Made by a program: the position numbers and the translations under genes. A stretch of DNA of 64,000 nucleotides. Source: Croceicoccus sp. Ery15. Lineage in GTDB: Bacteria > Pseudomonadota > Alphaproteobacteria > Sphingomonadales > Sphingomonadaceae. Below are positions 7,917-16,785 of the stretch, piece by piece. Where the stretch lies: assembly GCF_020985305.1 (NCBI RefSeq), contig NZ_CP087588.1, forward strand, positions 1,178,001 to 1,242,000, written 5' to 3'. Within the stretch, counting starts at the first letter, position 1, and every line of letters begins with the position of its first letter. The notes under the pieces are model-generated. The model made no database searches. It saw nothing but the letters and a program-made list of their open reading frames with translations, and was not told where the DNA came from.

Positions 7917-10229
7917 TTATCGCCCCCCGGGCGGCACGCCGTTCTGTTCCAGAAAGCGCACGATGTTGCCGTAATAGTGCTGCGTGATGACCGGACCCGA
8001 CACCACATGGCCAAAGCCGGGATATAGCATCATTTCGAACGGAACATTCGCTTCCTGCATGGCGGCGACCATGGCGGTGGTATTGTCCATCACCACATTA
8101 TCGTCGCTCATCCCGTGGCTGATCAGCAACGGATCGCTGATCTTTGCAGCATCGGCGATGGTATTCGACGCCTCATACGCATCGGGCACCTGACGCGGAT
8201 CGCCCATATAGCGTTCGGTATAGAACGTGTCATACAGCTCCCACTTCGTCACCGAAGAAGCCGCGATGCCCGCAGCGTAAAAACCGGGATCGGCCTCCAG
8301 CTGTTTCAGGGTCATATAGCCGCCATAGCTGGACCCGAAAATCGCGATCCGGTCGGGATCGACAAAAGGCAGCGTTTTCAGCCAGCTGCCCCCGGTTTTC
8401 TGGTCGACCACCTCGACCGTGCCCATGGCCTCGCGGATCTGCTTTTCAAAAGCGACGCCGCGATTGTCCGATCCGCGATTGTCGATCTGGAACCAGATAT
8501 ATCCCAGATCGACGAAATATTGCGAAATGGCCGAATCCCACGAATGATCGACTTCTTGCGCATGCGGGCCGCCATAATGGTGGAACAGCACCGGATAGCG
8601 CTTTCCCTTTTCCATCTTCGGGGTCAGCATCTTCCAGTAAAGCGTGCTGCCATCCTCTGACGTCAGCGTGCCGAAACGTGCCGCGGCATGGCTGGCGGCG
8701 AATGGTGCATAGGGGTGATCGGCGTCGAGCGCGTTTTCCATCAGCCATGTCAGGCGCTTGCCGGTATTATCGGCCAGATAATACTGCGTCGGCTGCGCGG
8801 GATTGGACCGGTTGACGATCATGGTGCGCCCTGCCCCGTCCATCGACGCGCCATAGAACCAGCCCTTTTCTGTCAGTCGCTCGGGCGCGCCGCCATTGGC
8901 ATAGTCGAGACGATAGAGCTGGTCTTCCAGCGGGCTGTCCATCCGTCCCTTGAACCATAGCGCGCCCGCTGCCTCGTCCACGCCCAGCAGGCCGGTGACG
9001 ACCCAGTCGCCGCGTGTCAGCTGCGTCCATTCCCCGTCGGCAAAGCGCCAGAGATGGCCGAAACCACTGCGTTCCGAACGCCAGACCAGCGAGCCGTCGT
9101 TCAGGAAGCGATAATCGGACGACTGGTTGATCCAGTGCCCGTCCTCGGCCGTTTCGGTAAAGACCGGCGTGCTGGCGCCGGTCGCCGGATCGATCTTCAG
9201 CATGTCGAGCCTGCTTTGCGCGCGGTTCTGGCGCTGCACATAAAGCGCGCCATCGGGCGCCCAGTCGACACGGGTGATATAGATATCGCGCTCAGCCCCC
9301 AGATCGGCCTTGATCCGGTTGCCGCCATCGGGATCGATCACATACAGGTCGATCAGCACATTATCGGTGCCCGCCAGCGGATAGCGCTGGTCATAGGTGG
9401 TGGTGCTGCCCGCCCCGATCGATGTGCGCGTCACGACCGCGACCGGTGCCTCGTCATAACGCAGCACGGCGATGCGCTTGCCGTCGGGGCCCCATTTATA
9501 GCCGTAATCGCGGTCCATTTCCTCCTGCGCGACGAATTCCGCCTCGCCCCAATGGACCGTATCGCTCGCCTCGTCCGGCGTGACCGCCGCAGGCTCGCCG
9601 CCGACCGGTGCGACGAACAGCCGCCCCTCGCGCACAAAGGACACGCGCGCATTATCGGGCGAAATCGCGGGATTGAGCTCGCCCTCCTCGCTATCGGTCA
9701 GGCGGGTGACGGTGCCGTCCAGCTTTGCCAGAAACAGATCGCCGTCCAGCGGGACAAGGATGGACTGCGCATCCTGCGACCATTCATAGGACACGATCCC
9801 CTTGAGGCTGGCAATGCGCGCGCGTTCGCGCTGCATCTTCTCCGCCTCCGACAAGGCGCGACCCGGGCCGAACGCTTCGGAATCGACCAACATCGACCAT
9901 GTTCCGCCCTGCCGGTCATAGGCCCACAAATCATAGCGATAGCGGTCATCGTCGCGCGCGCGCAGCAGGGTCAGCCAGCGGCCATCGGGCGACAGCTTCA
10001 TCGCACGCGGCGACGCCCCGTTCAGCGACGGACTGCCTGCGATCCGCTCCAGCGTCAGATCCTTTTGCGGCACATCGGGCACTGCCATTTCCTGCGCCTG
10101 TGTGCCGGGCAAGTCATAGGTGTCTTTCGCCATGGCGCTCCCCTTGATCAACATGCCCATCACAAATGCCGATGCGGCCAATCGCAGAAAAGACGATGGC
10201 CGCGAAGAAGTGAATGATCGACGGTGCAT
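7917..10229 (-). CDS. Secreted dipeptidyl peptidase IV (S9B prolyl peptidase)
   Basis: Serine peptidase of the prolyl oligopeptidase family that removes X-Pro or X-Ala dipeptides from peptide N-termini. From the ATG at 10229 the first ~35 residues form a signal peptide (positive start, then a hydrophobic run ending AMA), so it is exported. The N-terminal beta-propeller carries the DPP IV Glu pair (AEFVAQEEMDR). The C-terminal hydrolase has the nucleophile motif GSSYGGYM, with the Asp in GMSDDNVV and the His in GFGHVVSG. A start at 10271 would add 14 residues before the signal and has no ribosome-binding site, so the inner ATG is preferred. Likely role: peptide scavenging. Confidence 0.92.
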   Translation of the reverse strand: MHRRSFTSSRPSSFLRLAASAFVMGMLIKGSAMAKDTYDLPGTQAQEMAVPDVPQKDLTLERIAGSPSLNGASPRAMKLSPDGRWLTLLRARDDDRYRYDLWAYDRQGGTWSMLVDSEAFGPGRALSEAEKMQRERARIASLKGIVSYEWSQDAQSILVPLDGDLFLAKLDGTVTRLTDSEEGELNPAISPDNARVSFVREGRLFVAPVGGEPAAVTPDEASDTVHWGEAEFVAQEEMDRDYGYKWGPDGKRIAVLRYDEAPVAVVTRTSIGAGSTTTYDQRYPLAGTDNVLIDLYVIDPDGGNRIKADLGAERDIYITRVDWAPDGALYVQRQNRAQSRLDMLKIDPATGASTPVFTETAEDGHWINQSSDYRFLNDGSLVWRSERSGFGHLWRFADGEWTQLTRGDWVVTGLLGVDEAAGALWFKGRMDSPLEDQLYRLDYANGGAPERLTEKGWFYGASMDGAGRTMIVNRSNPAQPTQYYLADNTGKRLTWLMENALDADHPYAPFAASHAAARFGTLTSEDGSTLYWKMLTPKMEKGKRYPVLFHHYGGPHAQEVDHSWDSAISQYFVDLGYIWFQIDNRGSDNRGVAFEKQIREAMGTVEVVDQKTGGSWLKTLPFVDPDRIAIFGSSYGGYMTLKQLEADPGFYAAGIAASSVTKWELYDTFYTERYMGDPRQVPDAYEASNTIADAAKISDPLLISHGMSDDNVVMDNTTAMVAAMQEANVPFEMMLYPGFGHVVSGPVITQHYYGNIVRFLEQNGVPPGGR

Positions 10230-10333
10230 GGGCTGGAAATTCCGTAGGTTGGATAAATCTCGCCGCGTCATTGGCGAAAGCGATTACAATTGCAACCGCC
10301 CTGCCTGTCCGGAATGCGCAATGAACGCCGCAC

Positions 10334-10371
10334 GCAAACAAAAAGGGCGGCTCCCGCAGGAACCGCCCTTT
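10334..10371 (-). terminator. Rho-independent terminator after rplS
   Basis: On the minus strand AAAGGGCGG pairs with CCGCCCTTT around a short loop region (which adds a 3-bp inner stem), followed by TTTTTGTTT. It lies 24 bp downstream of the rplS stop and closes the trmD-rplS transcript. Confidence 0.9.
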
Positions 10372-10394
10372 CGCATGCTCTTTGGCGAGAAGGC

Positions 10395-10763
10395 TTAGGC
10401 CTGCTCGCGAACCGTCTTGCGCTCGGCAATACGGGCGCTCTTGCCGGTACGGCCGCGCAGGTAATAGAGCTTGGCACGACGCACGACGCCGCGGCGGACC
10501 ACGGTGATGCTGTCGATATTGGGCGAATAGAGCGGGAACACACGCTCCACGCCTTCGCCGAAGCTGATCTTGCGAACGGTGAAGTTCGAACCCATGCCGC
10601 GGTTCGAACGTGCGATCACGACGCCTTCGTAATTCTGCACACGTTCACGCGTGCCTTCCACGACGCGCACGCCGACGCGCACGGTGTCGCCCGCACGGAA
10701 TTCCGGAATTTCCTTTGAGAAGCCGGCAATGGCCTCTGCCTCAAGCTGCTGGATCAGGTTCAT
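10395..10763 (-). CDS. rplS: 50S ribosomal protein L19
   Basis: Ribosomal protein at the 30S-50S interface. The 122-residue sequence carries the L19 signatures [22 protein letters not shown] and [16 protein letters not shown], and a basic C-terminal region ([20 protein letters not shown]). The start overlaps the trmD stop by ATGA (10760-10763), indicating translational coupling, and the gene is followed by a strong terminator. Confidence 0.98.
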   Translation of the reverse strand: MNLIQQLEAEAIAGFSKEIPEFRAGDTVRVGVRVVEGTRERVQNYEGVVIARSNRGMGSNFTVRKISFGEGVERVFPLYSPNIDSITVVRRGVVRRAKLYYLRGRTGKSARIAERKTVREQA

Positions 10764-11506
10764 ATGCCTGTGCCTTCATCATCGTGCCGCGCGCCAGAGG
10801 CAGGCTGGCCCCGAACGTCACCGTGACGTTCCCAAAGGTCCGGCCTGCGTAACCGTGTATCGTCCTCGCCGCGTTGCTTTCGCCACGCCGCGATCTTCGC
10901 ATGATCCCCCGATCGCAGCACTTCAGGGATCGTGCGCCCTTCCCATTCGACAGGTCGGGTGTAGTGCGGATATTCGAGCAAACCGTTCTCGAACGATTCC
11001 TCGACTCCGCTTGAAGCGGCGCCCATTACGCCGGGAAGCAGCCGAATGCAAGCGTCGAGAAGCATGATCGCGGCAGGCTCTCCACCCGACAGGATGATGT
11101 CGCCAACCGACACTTCCTCGACATCGCGGCCCGCAAAGATACGCTCGTCGAACCCCTCGAACCGTCCGCACAGCACGATGGCGCCCGGCCCCGATGCCAG
11201 TTCGCGCACGCGCGCCTGCGTCAACGGCTTGCCCCGCGGCGTCATCGCCAGCACCGGCGCCCCCGGGTTCAGCGCGCGCGCATGGTCGATCGCGGCGGCC
11301 AGCACATCGACTTTCAGCACCATGCCCGCGCCCCCGCCCGCCGGCGTATCGTCGACGGTGCGATGCTTGTCGGTGGCGAAATCGCGGATCTGAACCGTCT
11401 GCATCACCCACGATCCCGCTTCCAGCGCGCGGCCCGCAAGGCTAATGCCAAGGGGGCCGGGAAACATTTCTGGATAAAGGGTCAGGACGGTGGCTGTAAA
11501 ACTCAT
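10760..11506 (-). CDS. trmD: tRNA (guanine-37-N1)-methyltransferase TrmD
   Basis: Methylates G37 of tRNAs reading CNN codons, using S-adenosylmethionine, to prevent +1 frameshifting. The SPOUT knot is visible in [26 protein letters not shown] and [10 protein letters not shown]. At 248 aa it is of usual size with a slightly long polar tail. It is coupled to rplS by a 4-bp overlap, but the rimM and rpsP genes that usually precede trmD are absent here; the upstream neighbour is a TIGR04222 protein ending 22 bp before it. Confidence 0.97.
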   Translation of the reverse strand: MSFTATVLTLYPEMFPGPLGISLAGRALEAGSWVMQTVQIRDFATDKHRTVDDTPAGGGAGMVLKVDVLAAAIDHARALNPGAPVLAMTPRGKPLTQARVRELASGPGAIVLCGRFEGFDERIFAGRDVEEVSVGDIILSGGEPAAIMLLDACIRLLPGVMGAASSGVEESFENGLLEYPHYTRPVEWEGRTIPEVLRSGDHAKIAAWRKQRGEDDTRLRRPDLWERHGDVRGQPASGARHDDEGTGI

Positions 11507-11528
11507 CGCGCGGCGTTAGCGGCGCCGG

Positions 11529-12362
11529 TCATCCACCGCAACCGCCACAACCGCCGCCTCCGCAGCCGCTTCCGCCGCCATCGCTGCCGCAGCCGCCCGA
11601 CGAATTATTCGCGAACATCTGGTGAAACGGGTTCAGCGCTGTTCCCGCCAGCGCGGCAGGGCCGAACAAAGCCACCGCCTGCGCCATCTCGGGCTCGCGC
11701 GGGGCGCGGCGCAACCGCTCGCCGCGCACTCTGGCGGCCGCAATCTCGGCCTTGCCTTGCACCGTCGCCGGATCGATCGCGAAAAAACGCAGCAGCATGG
11801 CGATGGCAGTCGCAAATTCGAAAAAGACCAGAAAGCCGATGGATTCGTCGCGGATCACACCCAGCCGCATACGCTCCAGCCCGAACAGCAACAGCATGAA
11901 CAGCGGCGCGGACTGGGTGAACCGGATCAGCCGCTCGTCCCCGCCGTCCATCATCAACCCGCGCATCTGCAAGTCGCGCTTTACGCCTTGCAAAGGCTCT
12001 TGCATCACGCGTTTGAGCTGGCGCAGTTCGATCATGCCCGGACGGCCCAGCATCATCCGCTCCGCCGCCGTGGAACCTGCCGAACCCGCACCGCCCATTG
12101 CGGGTCGCATCAGCCGTTTGCCGTTATCAGCCATCACCAGTCGCCCGTCCGCCAGCAGGGCGGTCGCGACCGCTTGCAGAAAACGGATCGGTCCGCCTGC
12201 CAACAGGGCGGTATCCTCGGCCCCTTGCAGCACGCCCGCGCGCCCTTCGGGTCGCAAGCCGTTCTGGATCGCCGCACCAAGGATCAGACAGGCGACGAAA
12301 GCCATGGCATGAAAGCCCAGATAGGCATTGGCGCTCCAGTCGAGCGGATTCCATCCTTGCAT
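11529..12362 (-). CDS. TIGR04222-type membrane protein with Gly/Cys-rich tail
   Basis: A 277-residue protein starting MQGWNPLDW, typical of the TIGR04222 family of uncharacterised membrane proteins. A transmembrane segment lies at about residues 14-33. A hydrophobic pair (LFMLLLFGLERM and a segment near FLVFFEFATAIAMLL) falls around residues 150-195. The last ~25 residues are almost only Gly, Cys and Ser, with several GCGG-like steps, suggesting metal binding or crosslinking. It lies 25 bp downstream of the glycine-rich-domain gene, a partnership seen repeatedly in bacteria, so the two probably act together. Function unknown. Confidence 0.7.
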   Translation of the reverse strand: MQGWNPLDWSANAYLGFHAMAFVACLILGAAIQNGLRPEGRAGVLQGAEDTALLAGGPIRFLQAVATALLADGRLVMADNGKRLMRPAMGGAGSAGSTAAERMMLGRPGMIELRQLKRVMQEPLQGVKRDLQMRGLMMDGGDERLIRFTQSAPLFMLLLFGLERMRLGVIRDESIGFLVFFEFATAIAMLLRFFAIDPATVQGKAEIAAARVRGERLRRAPREPEMAQAVALFGPAALAGTALNPFHQMFANNSSGGCGSDGGGSGCGGGGCGGCGG

Positions 12363-12387
12363 CGAGCGCTCCCCCCTCTGGCGGCTC

Positions 12388-12942
12388 TTAACGGATCAGC
12401 AGAACTGCCATAATGCCAAGTGCTAACAGAATTGCTACCACCAGCGTGCGCCGCCTGGGCAGGATCCAGAAATCGCGGGGGTTGACGCGGCGGGCCTGCG
12501 GATCGCGATAGAGCCGTTGCATGGCCGCTGGCCATATATCGGGCGGCGACGGGCCGAAGAAGCGTTCATAGCTGGCAAGCGTATCGGCATATTGGCGATA
12601 GTACCGGTCCCGCTCGACCTTGCCGCCCGCCGTGGGACCGTGATGCAGCGACGCGCCCAGTATATCGGGGCAGAACCGGTCCCAATAATCGCGGCTGTAT
12701 GTCAGATGCAGGTGCCATGCCTGATCCACGGCATCCGATGGCGTTACCTGATGGCCCGCGCGCATCGCCAGAAAGCAGAAACGGCGGTACTCCTCCATCA
12801 CGCGGTCGGCATGGGATTCGCTCCACCCGTTCTCGCGGGCCAGACGTTGAATGAAACTGAATTCGGCATCGTCGGGACCGACCCGATACCGGTCAAGGCG
12901 CTGCCACAGGGCGGTGGTGCGATAATCCTCTCCACCCGCCAT
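12388..12942 (-). CDS. Glycine-rich domain (GRDP/DUF1399-like) protein, tail-anchored
   Basis: A 184-residue protein whose central part (VDQAWHLHLTYSRDYW, about residues 68-83) matches the conserved His-containing core of glycine-rich domain proteins. The WHxH pair may bind a metal. A C-terminal transmembrane segment (LVVAILLALGIMAVLLI) follows a basic stretch (PRRR), so it should be tail-anchored with the bulk in the cytoplasm. It follows pgsA by 7 bp and precedes the TIGR04222 gene, forming a pgsA - this gene - TIGR04222 - trmD - rplS string. Function unknown; the link to TIGR04222 proteins is by gene neighbourhood. Confidence 0.65.
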   Translation of the reverse strand: MAGGEDYRTTALWQRLDRYRVGPDDAEFSFIQRLARENGWSESHADRVMEEYRRFCFLAMRAGHQVTPSDAVDQAWHLHLTYSRDYWDRFCPDILGASLHHGPTAGGKVERDRYYRQYADTLASYERFFGPSPPDIWPAAMQRLYRDPQARRVNPRDFWILPRRRTLVVAILLALGIMAVLLIR

Positions 12943-12949
12943 GAACGGC

Positions 12950-13516
12950 CTAGTCCATATGCTTCAGGCCGACACGCAGATAATCCCAGCCGGTCACCAC
13001 CGTCAGCGCTGCTGCTGCCCACAGACATGCAAGCCCCGTCAGCCTGATCCATTCCATATGCGGCAAGGCACCCGCCAGTATCAGCGCGCCCAGCGCCACA
13101 ATCTGCGCCGTTGTCTTCCATTTCGCCAGTTTCGACACGGGCACCGAAACCTGCACACCTGCCAGAAATTCGCGCAGGCCCGAAACGGCGATTTCGCGAA
13201 GCAAGATCACCAGCCCTGCCAGCGCATGCAGATCGCCCACATAGGGGCCCGACAATCCGCCCTTGGCCGTCAGCACAAGGATCACCGCCCCCACCATCAG
13301 CTTGTCTGCGATGGGATCGAGGAAGATGCCCAGACGGCTGACCCGCCCGCTGGACCGCGCGAGATAGCCGTCGAAATAATCGGTTATTCCCGCCAGCGAA
13401 TAGATCACAAAGGCGATCGCATGCCCCAGCGCCCATTCGGGCCACCACAGGAAACCGACCAGCAGCGGAACGGCGAAAATGCGCGAAAGCGTCAGAAGAT
13501 TGGGAAGTGTCAGCAT
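12950..13516 (-). CDS. pgsA: CDP-diacylglycerol--glycerol-3-phosphate 3-phosphatidyltransferase
   Basis: Inner-membrane enzyme making phosphatidylglycerophosphate, the committed step to phosphatidylglycerol and cardiolipin. The CDP-alcohol phosphotransferase motif DGxxAR-x8-G-x3-D-x3-D is intact (DGYLARSSGRVSRLG then IFLDPIADK, about residues 49-72). Several transmembrane segments are evident in 188 aa. The ATG at 13516 is taken as the start; longer frames through this region are out of frame. Divergent from the MFS gene. Confidence 0.95.
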   Translation of the reverse strand: MLTLPNLLTLSRIFAVPLLVGFLWWPEWALGHAIAFVIYSLAGITDYFDGYLARSSGRVSRLGIFLDPIADKLMVGAVILVLTAKGGLSGPYVGDLHALAGLVILLREIAVSGLREFLAGVQVSVPVSKLAKWKTTAQIVALGALILAGALPHMEWIRLTGLACLWAAAALTVVTGWDYLRVGLKHMD

Positions 13517-13657
13517 AGATTCGTGAAAGCCATGTAGCGCGAAAAGAATGAAAACCCCAAGACGACACGCAGCGCCGCCAACCGATTTTATTGCACCGAT
13601 GTGCCGCGCGGGCTTGTGCAGCGCGGTATGGTCGGTAAGGACGGGCGCCGACAGATC

Positions 13658-14983
13658 ATGCTGACCTCACCCGATCTCCTTACCAGGCGCCGTTTCCTGC
13701 CGCTGTTCGTCACCCAGGTGCTGGGGGCGTTCAACGACAATCTGTACAAGAACGCGATGGTGCTGTTCGTCGTCTATGCCGTTTATTCCAGCGCGGCAGA
13801 GGAGACGATGTTCTCCGCCGTGGCGCAGGGCTTGTTCACCCTGCCATTCGTGCTGTTTTCGGCGCTGTCGGGGCAACTGGCCGACATGCGCGACAAGGCG
13901 ATGATCATCCGGCGGGTCAAGCTGGCCGAGATTTTCATCATGATCGTCGGCGCGGCAGGCCTGATCATGGCGGCGATGGATATTGCGGTGCACGGCGTAG
14001 CGATCCCGCTGCTGCTGGCGGCCCTGTTCGCGATGGGCGTGCACTCCACCTTCTTCGGCCCCATCAAATACGCGATCCTGCCGCAGCATCTGGAGAAACA
14101 AGAAGTGCTGGCCGGAACCGGACTGGTCGAGGCAGGCACCTATCTGGCGATTCTGGCAGGCACGATCCTTGCCGGCTGGATTTCGGTAGAAGTGGCCGCA
14201 GTGCTGGTCATCGGCCTTGCCGTGCTGGGCTGGTTTGCGGGCAAACAGGTCCCCTCCGCACCCGCGCAAGGCACGGTCGAGCCGATCGACTACAACATCT
14301 GGCGATCATCGGTAAACGTGGTCAAAGGTTCGATGCAGGATGCGCGCGTGTTCTACGCCATTCTGGCGATCAGCTTTTTCTGGACCATCGGGGCGGTGCT
14401 GTTCATCGAATTCCCGCCGCTGGCGAAAAACGTGCTGACTGCCAGCAAGGAAGTCGCCAGCCTGTTTCTGGTCGTATTCTCCATCGGCGTCGCCATCGGA
14501 TCGGTGTCGATCAACATGCTGCTCAAGGGAGAGGTATCGGCGCGATATTCCCCGGTCTCGGTCATCGTGATGGGGCTGTTCGTTGTGGCCTTTCACGTGG
14601 TTTGCCGCATGTGGCAGCCGCATGTCGGCGGGCTATACGATGTGGCCGAATTCATCGCCCTGCCGCTGGCAGCGCCCTTGCTGCTGTGCCTGCTGGGCAT
14701 CGCCATTGCGGGGGGCATGTTCGTTGTGCCGCTCTATGCGTTTCTGACGACAGTGGTCGACAAATCGCAAACCGCGCGGGCGGTGGCGGCCAATAATCTG
14801 GTGAACAGCTTTGCGATGGTTGGCGGATCGGCGCTTGCCATGGGGCTGAACGCGATCGATGTCTCTATCGTCGATCAACTGCTTCTGGCTGCCGCGATGA
14901 GCGTGATTTCGGCCTATCTCGGCTGGGTGCTCTATTGCGCGGAACGACGGCTGGCTGCCGCCAAAGGATCAGGCCGACGGTAG
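13658..14983 (+). CDS. MFS transporter (LplT-like)
   Basis: Integral membrane transporter with about 12 hydrophobic segments in 441 aa. The N-terminal pattern RRRFLPLFVTQVLGAFNDN and the loop LSGQLADMRDKAMIIRR belong to the major-facilitator branch that includes the lysophospholipid transporter LplT and the transporter half of fused Aas-type acyltransferases. Here no acyltransferase is fused. The start at 13658 gives the family-like N-terminus; upstream GTG 13601 and ATG 13628 have no ribosome-binding site. It lies opposite pgsA, so a phospholipid-related role is plausible but inferred. Confidence 0.75.
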   Translation: MLTSPDLLTRRRFLPLFVTQVLGAFNDNLYKNAMVLFVVYAVYSSAAEETMFSAVAQGLFTLPFVLFSALSGQLADMRDKAMIIRRVKLAEIFIMIVGAAGLIMAAMDIAVHGVAIPLLLAALFAMGVHSTFFGPIKYAILPQHLEKQEVLAGTGLVEAGTYLAILAGTILAGWISVEVAAVLVIGLAVLGWFAGKQVPSAPAQGTVEPIDYNIWRSSVNVVKGSMQDARVFYAILAISFFWTIGAVLFIEFPPLAKNVLTASKEVASLFLVVFSIGVAIGSVSINMLLKGEVSARYSPVSVIVMGLFVVAFHVVCRMWQPHVGGLYDVAEFIALPLAAPLLLCLLGIAIAGGMFVVPLYAFLTTVVDKSQTARAVAANNLVNSFAMVGGSALAMGLNAIDVSIVDQLLLAAAMSVISAYLGWVLYCAERRLAAAKGSGRR

Positions 14984-14998
14984 GATCAGGCCGCAAGG

Positions 14999-15238
14999 TC
15001 AGGCGATGAAACCGATTACCGCCATGAAGCACGCGCAATAGGCCATCAGGAATTCCTTGGCGTCGCGCGTATTCAGACCCCAGAACAAGGGTTGCGGCCG
15101 GTCTTGCGCCACCTGCTCCATCAGCGGTTGCACCTTGCGGCCGAACCAGCCCTGCATGGCCGCGCGGCGCTTGGCGACGGGTTGCACCACGGGAAGCCGG
15201 ATCGGCGTGCGCATGGCGGGCGTGGCGGCGTGAATCAT
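14999..15238 (-). CDS. Small protein with C-terminal membrane segment
   Basis: A 79-residue protein, basic at the N-terminus, ending in a hydrophobic stretch (FLMAYCACFMAVIGFIA) that would anchor it in the membrane by its tail. The middle has the sequence FGRKVQPLMEQVAQDRPQPLFW. The start chosen is the ATG at 15238, with GAGGA 11 bases upstream; the frame stays open to 15382 but that extension is Arg-rich and unlike a real N-terminus. It converges with the MFS gene (15 bp). I do not recognise a family; small proteins of this style are common in sphingomonads. Confidence 0.6.
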   Translation of the reverse strand: MIHAATPAMRTPIRLPVVQPVAKRRAAMQGWFGRKVQPLMEQVAQDRPQPLFWGLNTRDAKEFLMAYCACFMAVIGFIA

Positions 15239-15420
15239 CGGCGTCGAATTCCTCGCTTGGCTGGCTACTGGCTTACCGGAAACGAGCAAGCGCAGTAACG
15301 GTTTCTTAACCAAGCTTAACGGACGCGATCTGCAAAGCGCCACCACACGCCCCGCCCCGTATCGGGACAGGAGCGTCCTCATCCGTCATACCCCCGAATA
15401 GCCCGTCGGCAGACCGGGAT

Positions 15421-15852
15421 TCAGCCTGCCTTTTTGGCGTTGGCTTTCGCCATGGACAGGATTTTCCTCCATTCCTCGGGCCGGACCTCGCTGACCGACA
15501 GGCGCATCAGCTTGACCAGTTCCATCTCGGCCAGCGATTCCTCGGCCTTGACCTGCTTCAATGTGACGGGCGCGGGCAGCTTCTCGACCGGCTTGACCTT
15601 GACCGCGGCCCATTTGCCCGTCTCGTCCGTGGGATCGGTAATGCCGTCCACACTGATTTCGCAAATACCGACGATCTCCAGCCCGATGTTGGAGTGATAG
15701 AAGAACGCCTTGTCGCCCTTTTTCATTGCGGCCAGATTGTTCTTGGCGCGATGGTTGCGCACCCCGTCCCACGTCCCCTCGCCCTCTGCGACAAGATCGT
15801 CCCACGAATAGACGTCGGGTTCGGATTTCATCAGCCAGAAACGCTTGGCCAT
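15421..15852 (-). CDS. EVE domain-containing protein
   Basis: A 143-residue protein that is almost entirely one EVE (PUA-like) domain, the fold of human THYN1, which binds modified bases in DNA or RNA. It begins with the classic RFWLMKSEPDVYSWDDL and continues with GTWDGVRNHRAKNNL and ALFHCG-like ligand-pocket sequences (here KKGDKAFFYHSN). The ATG at 15852 has a perfect GGAGG eight bases upstream; the longer TTG start would place that site inside the gene. Exact ligand unknown. Confidence 0.93.
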   Translation of the reverse strand: MAKRFWLMKSEPDVYSWDDLVAEGEGTWDGVRNHRAKNNLAAMKKGDKAFFYHSNIGLEIVGICEISVDGITDPTDETGKWAAVKVKPVEKLPAPVTLKQVKAEESLAEMELVKLMRLSVSEVRPEEWRKILSMAKANAKKAG

Positions 15853-16071
15853 GCAGGCGACCTCCAATCATGTAACGGCGTCGGACAGCTCGGTTCACCT
15901 TGCGGCCCCGCCGGATGCCCGCGCCTTTAGCCAGCAGCAACCGACCGGCGCAAGGGCCGCGGACACGCAAAAGCGTGCAGGTTGAACCGGCTGCAATTGG
16001 TGACTAGATTCCTGCGACCGGCCGCAGCGCATCCCGCGTCGGCCTCCGGTTTCTTGCGGAATAGTTCCTCC

Positions 16072-16785
16072 ATGGCCACACAGACGATCCTTGTCGTCGA
16101 AGACGATCCACAGCTTCGCGTCCTGATTTCGCGCGCATTGAAAGAGCATGGCTATGATGTGCGCTCTGCCGCGACCGGCGCCGAAATGCAGGTCCAGCTG
16201 GAAGACGGCCGCCCTGCCCTGATCGTGCTGGACATCATGCTGCCGGGCACGAACGGCATCGAGCTGCTGCGCCGTCTGCGCACCACCAGCGATATTCCCG
16301 TTATCTTCGCCAGCGCGCGCGGAGAAGAGGCCGATCGCGTCGTCGGGCTGGAACTGGGCGCCGACGATTATCTCGCCAAGCCGTTTGGCACACGCGAGTT
16401 ACTGGCGCGGATTTCCGCCGTTTTACGCCGCCACGGTAACGGAAATGGCGGTGCCAGCACGCAGCGGCAAGACGAAATCGCGTTCGACGGATGGACGTTA
16501 TCGCTGTCGCGCCGCGAATTGCGGTCACCCACCAAAGCGCTGGTCGAACTGACCACCGCCGAATTCGATTTGCTGAGCGCCTTTGTCCAGTCGCCCCAGC
16601 GCGTGATCAGCCGCGAAAGGCTGATCGAATTGTCGCGCACGCGTATCGGCGATTCGTCGGACCGCAGTGTCGACGTTCTGGTCAGCCGCTTGCGCCGCAA
16701 GCTGACGATAGAAGGACGCGACGCCCCGATCGCCACCGTGCGCGGCGTGGGATATATGTTCACGGCCGAGGTCGAAACCCCGTGA
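16072..16785 (+). CDS. OmpR-family response regulator
   Basis: Two-component DNA-binding regulator. The receiver domain (about 1-120) has the acidic pair E10/D11, the phosphoacceptor D54 in LIVLDIMLPG and the conserved Lys in YLAKPFG. A winged-helix trans_reg_C domain follows (about 135-235) with ISRERLIELSR and VDVLVSRLRRKL. The ATG at 16072 starts directly at the receiver; the longer frame from 15982 is not receiver-like. The stop overlaps the GTG start of the histidine kinase (GTGA, 16782-16785), so the two are translationally coupled. The signal sensed is unknown. Confidence 0.93.
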   Translation: MATQTILVVEDDPQLRVLISRALKEHGYDVRSAATGAEMQVQLEDGRPALIVLDIMLPGTNGIELLRRLRTTSDIPVIFASARGEEADRVVGLELGADDYLAKPFGTRELLARISAVLRRHGNGNGGASTQRQDEIAFDGWTLSLSRRELRSPTKALVELTTAEFDLLSAFVQSPQRVISRERLIELSRTRIGDSSDRSVDVLVSRLRRKLTIEGRDAPIATVRGVGYMFTAEVETP

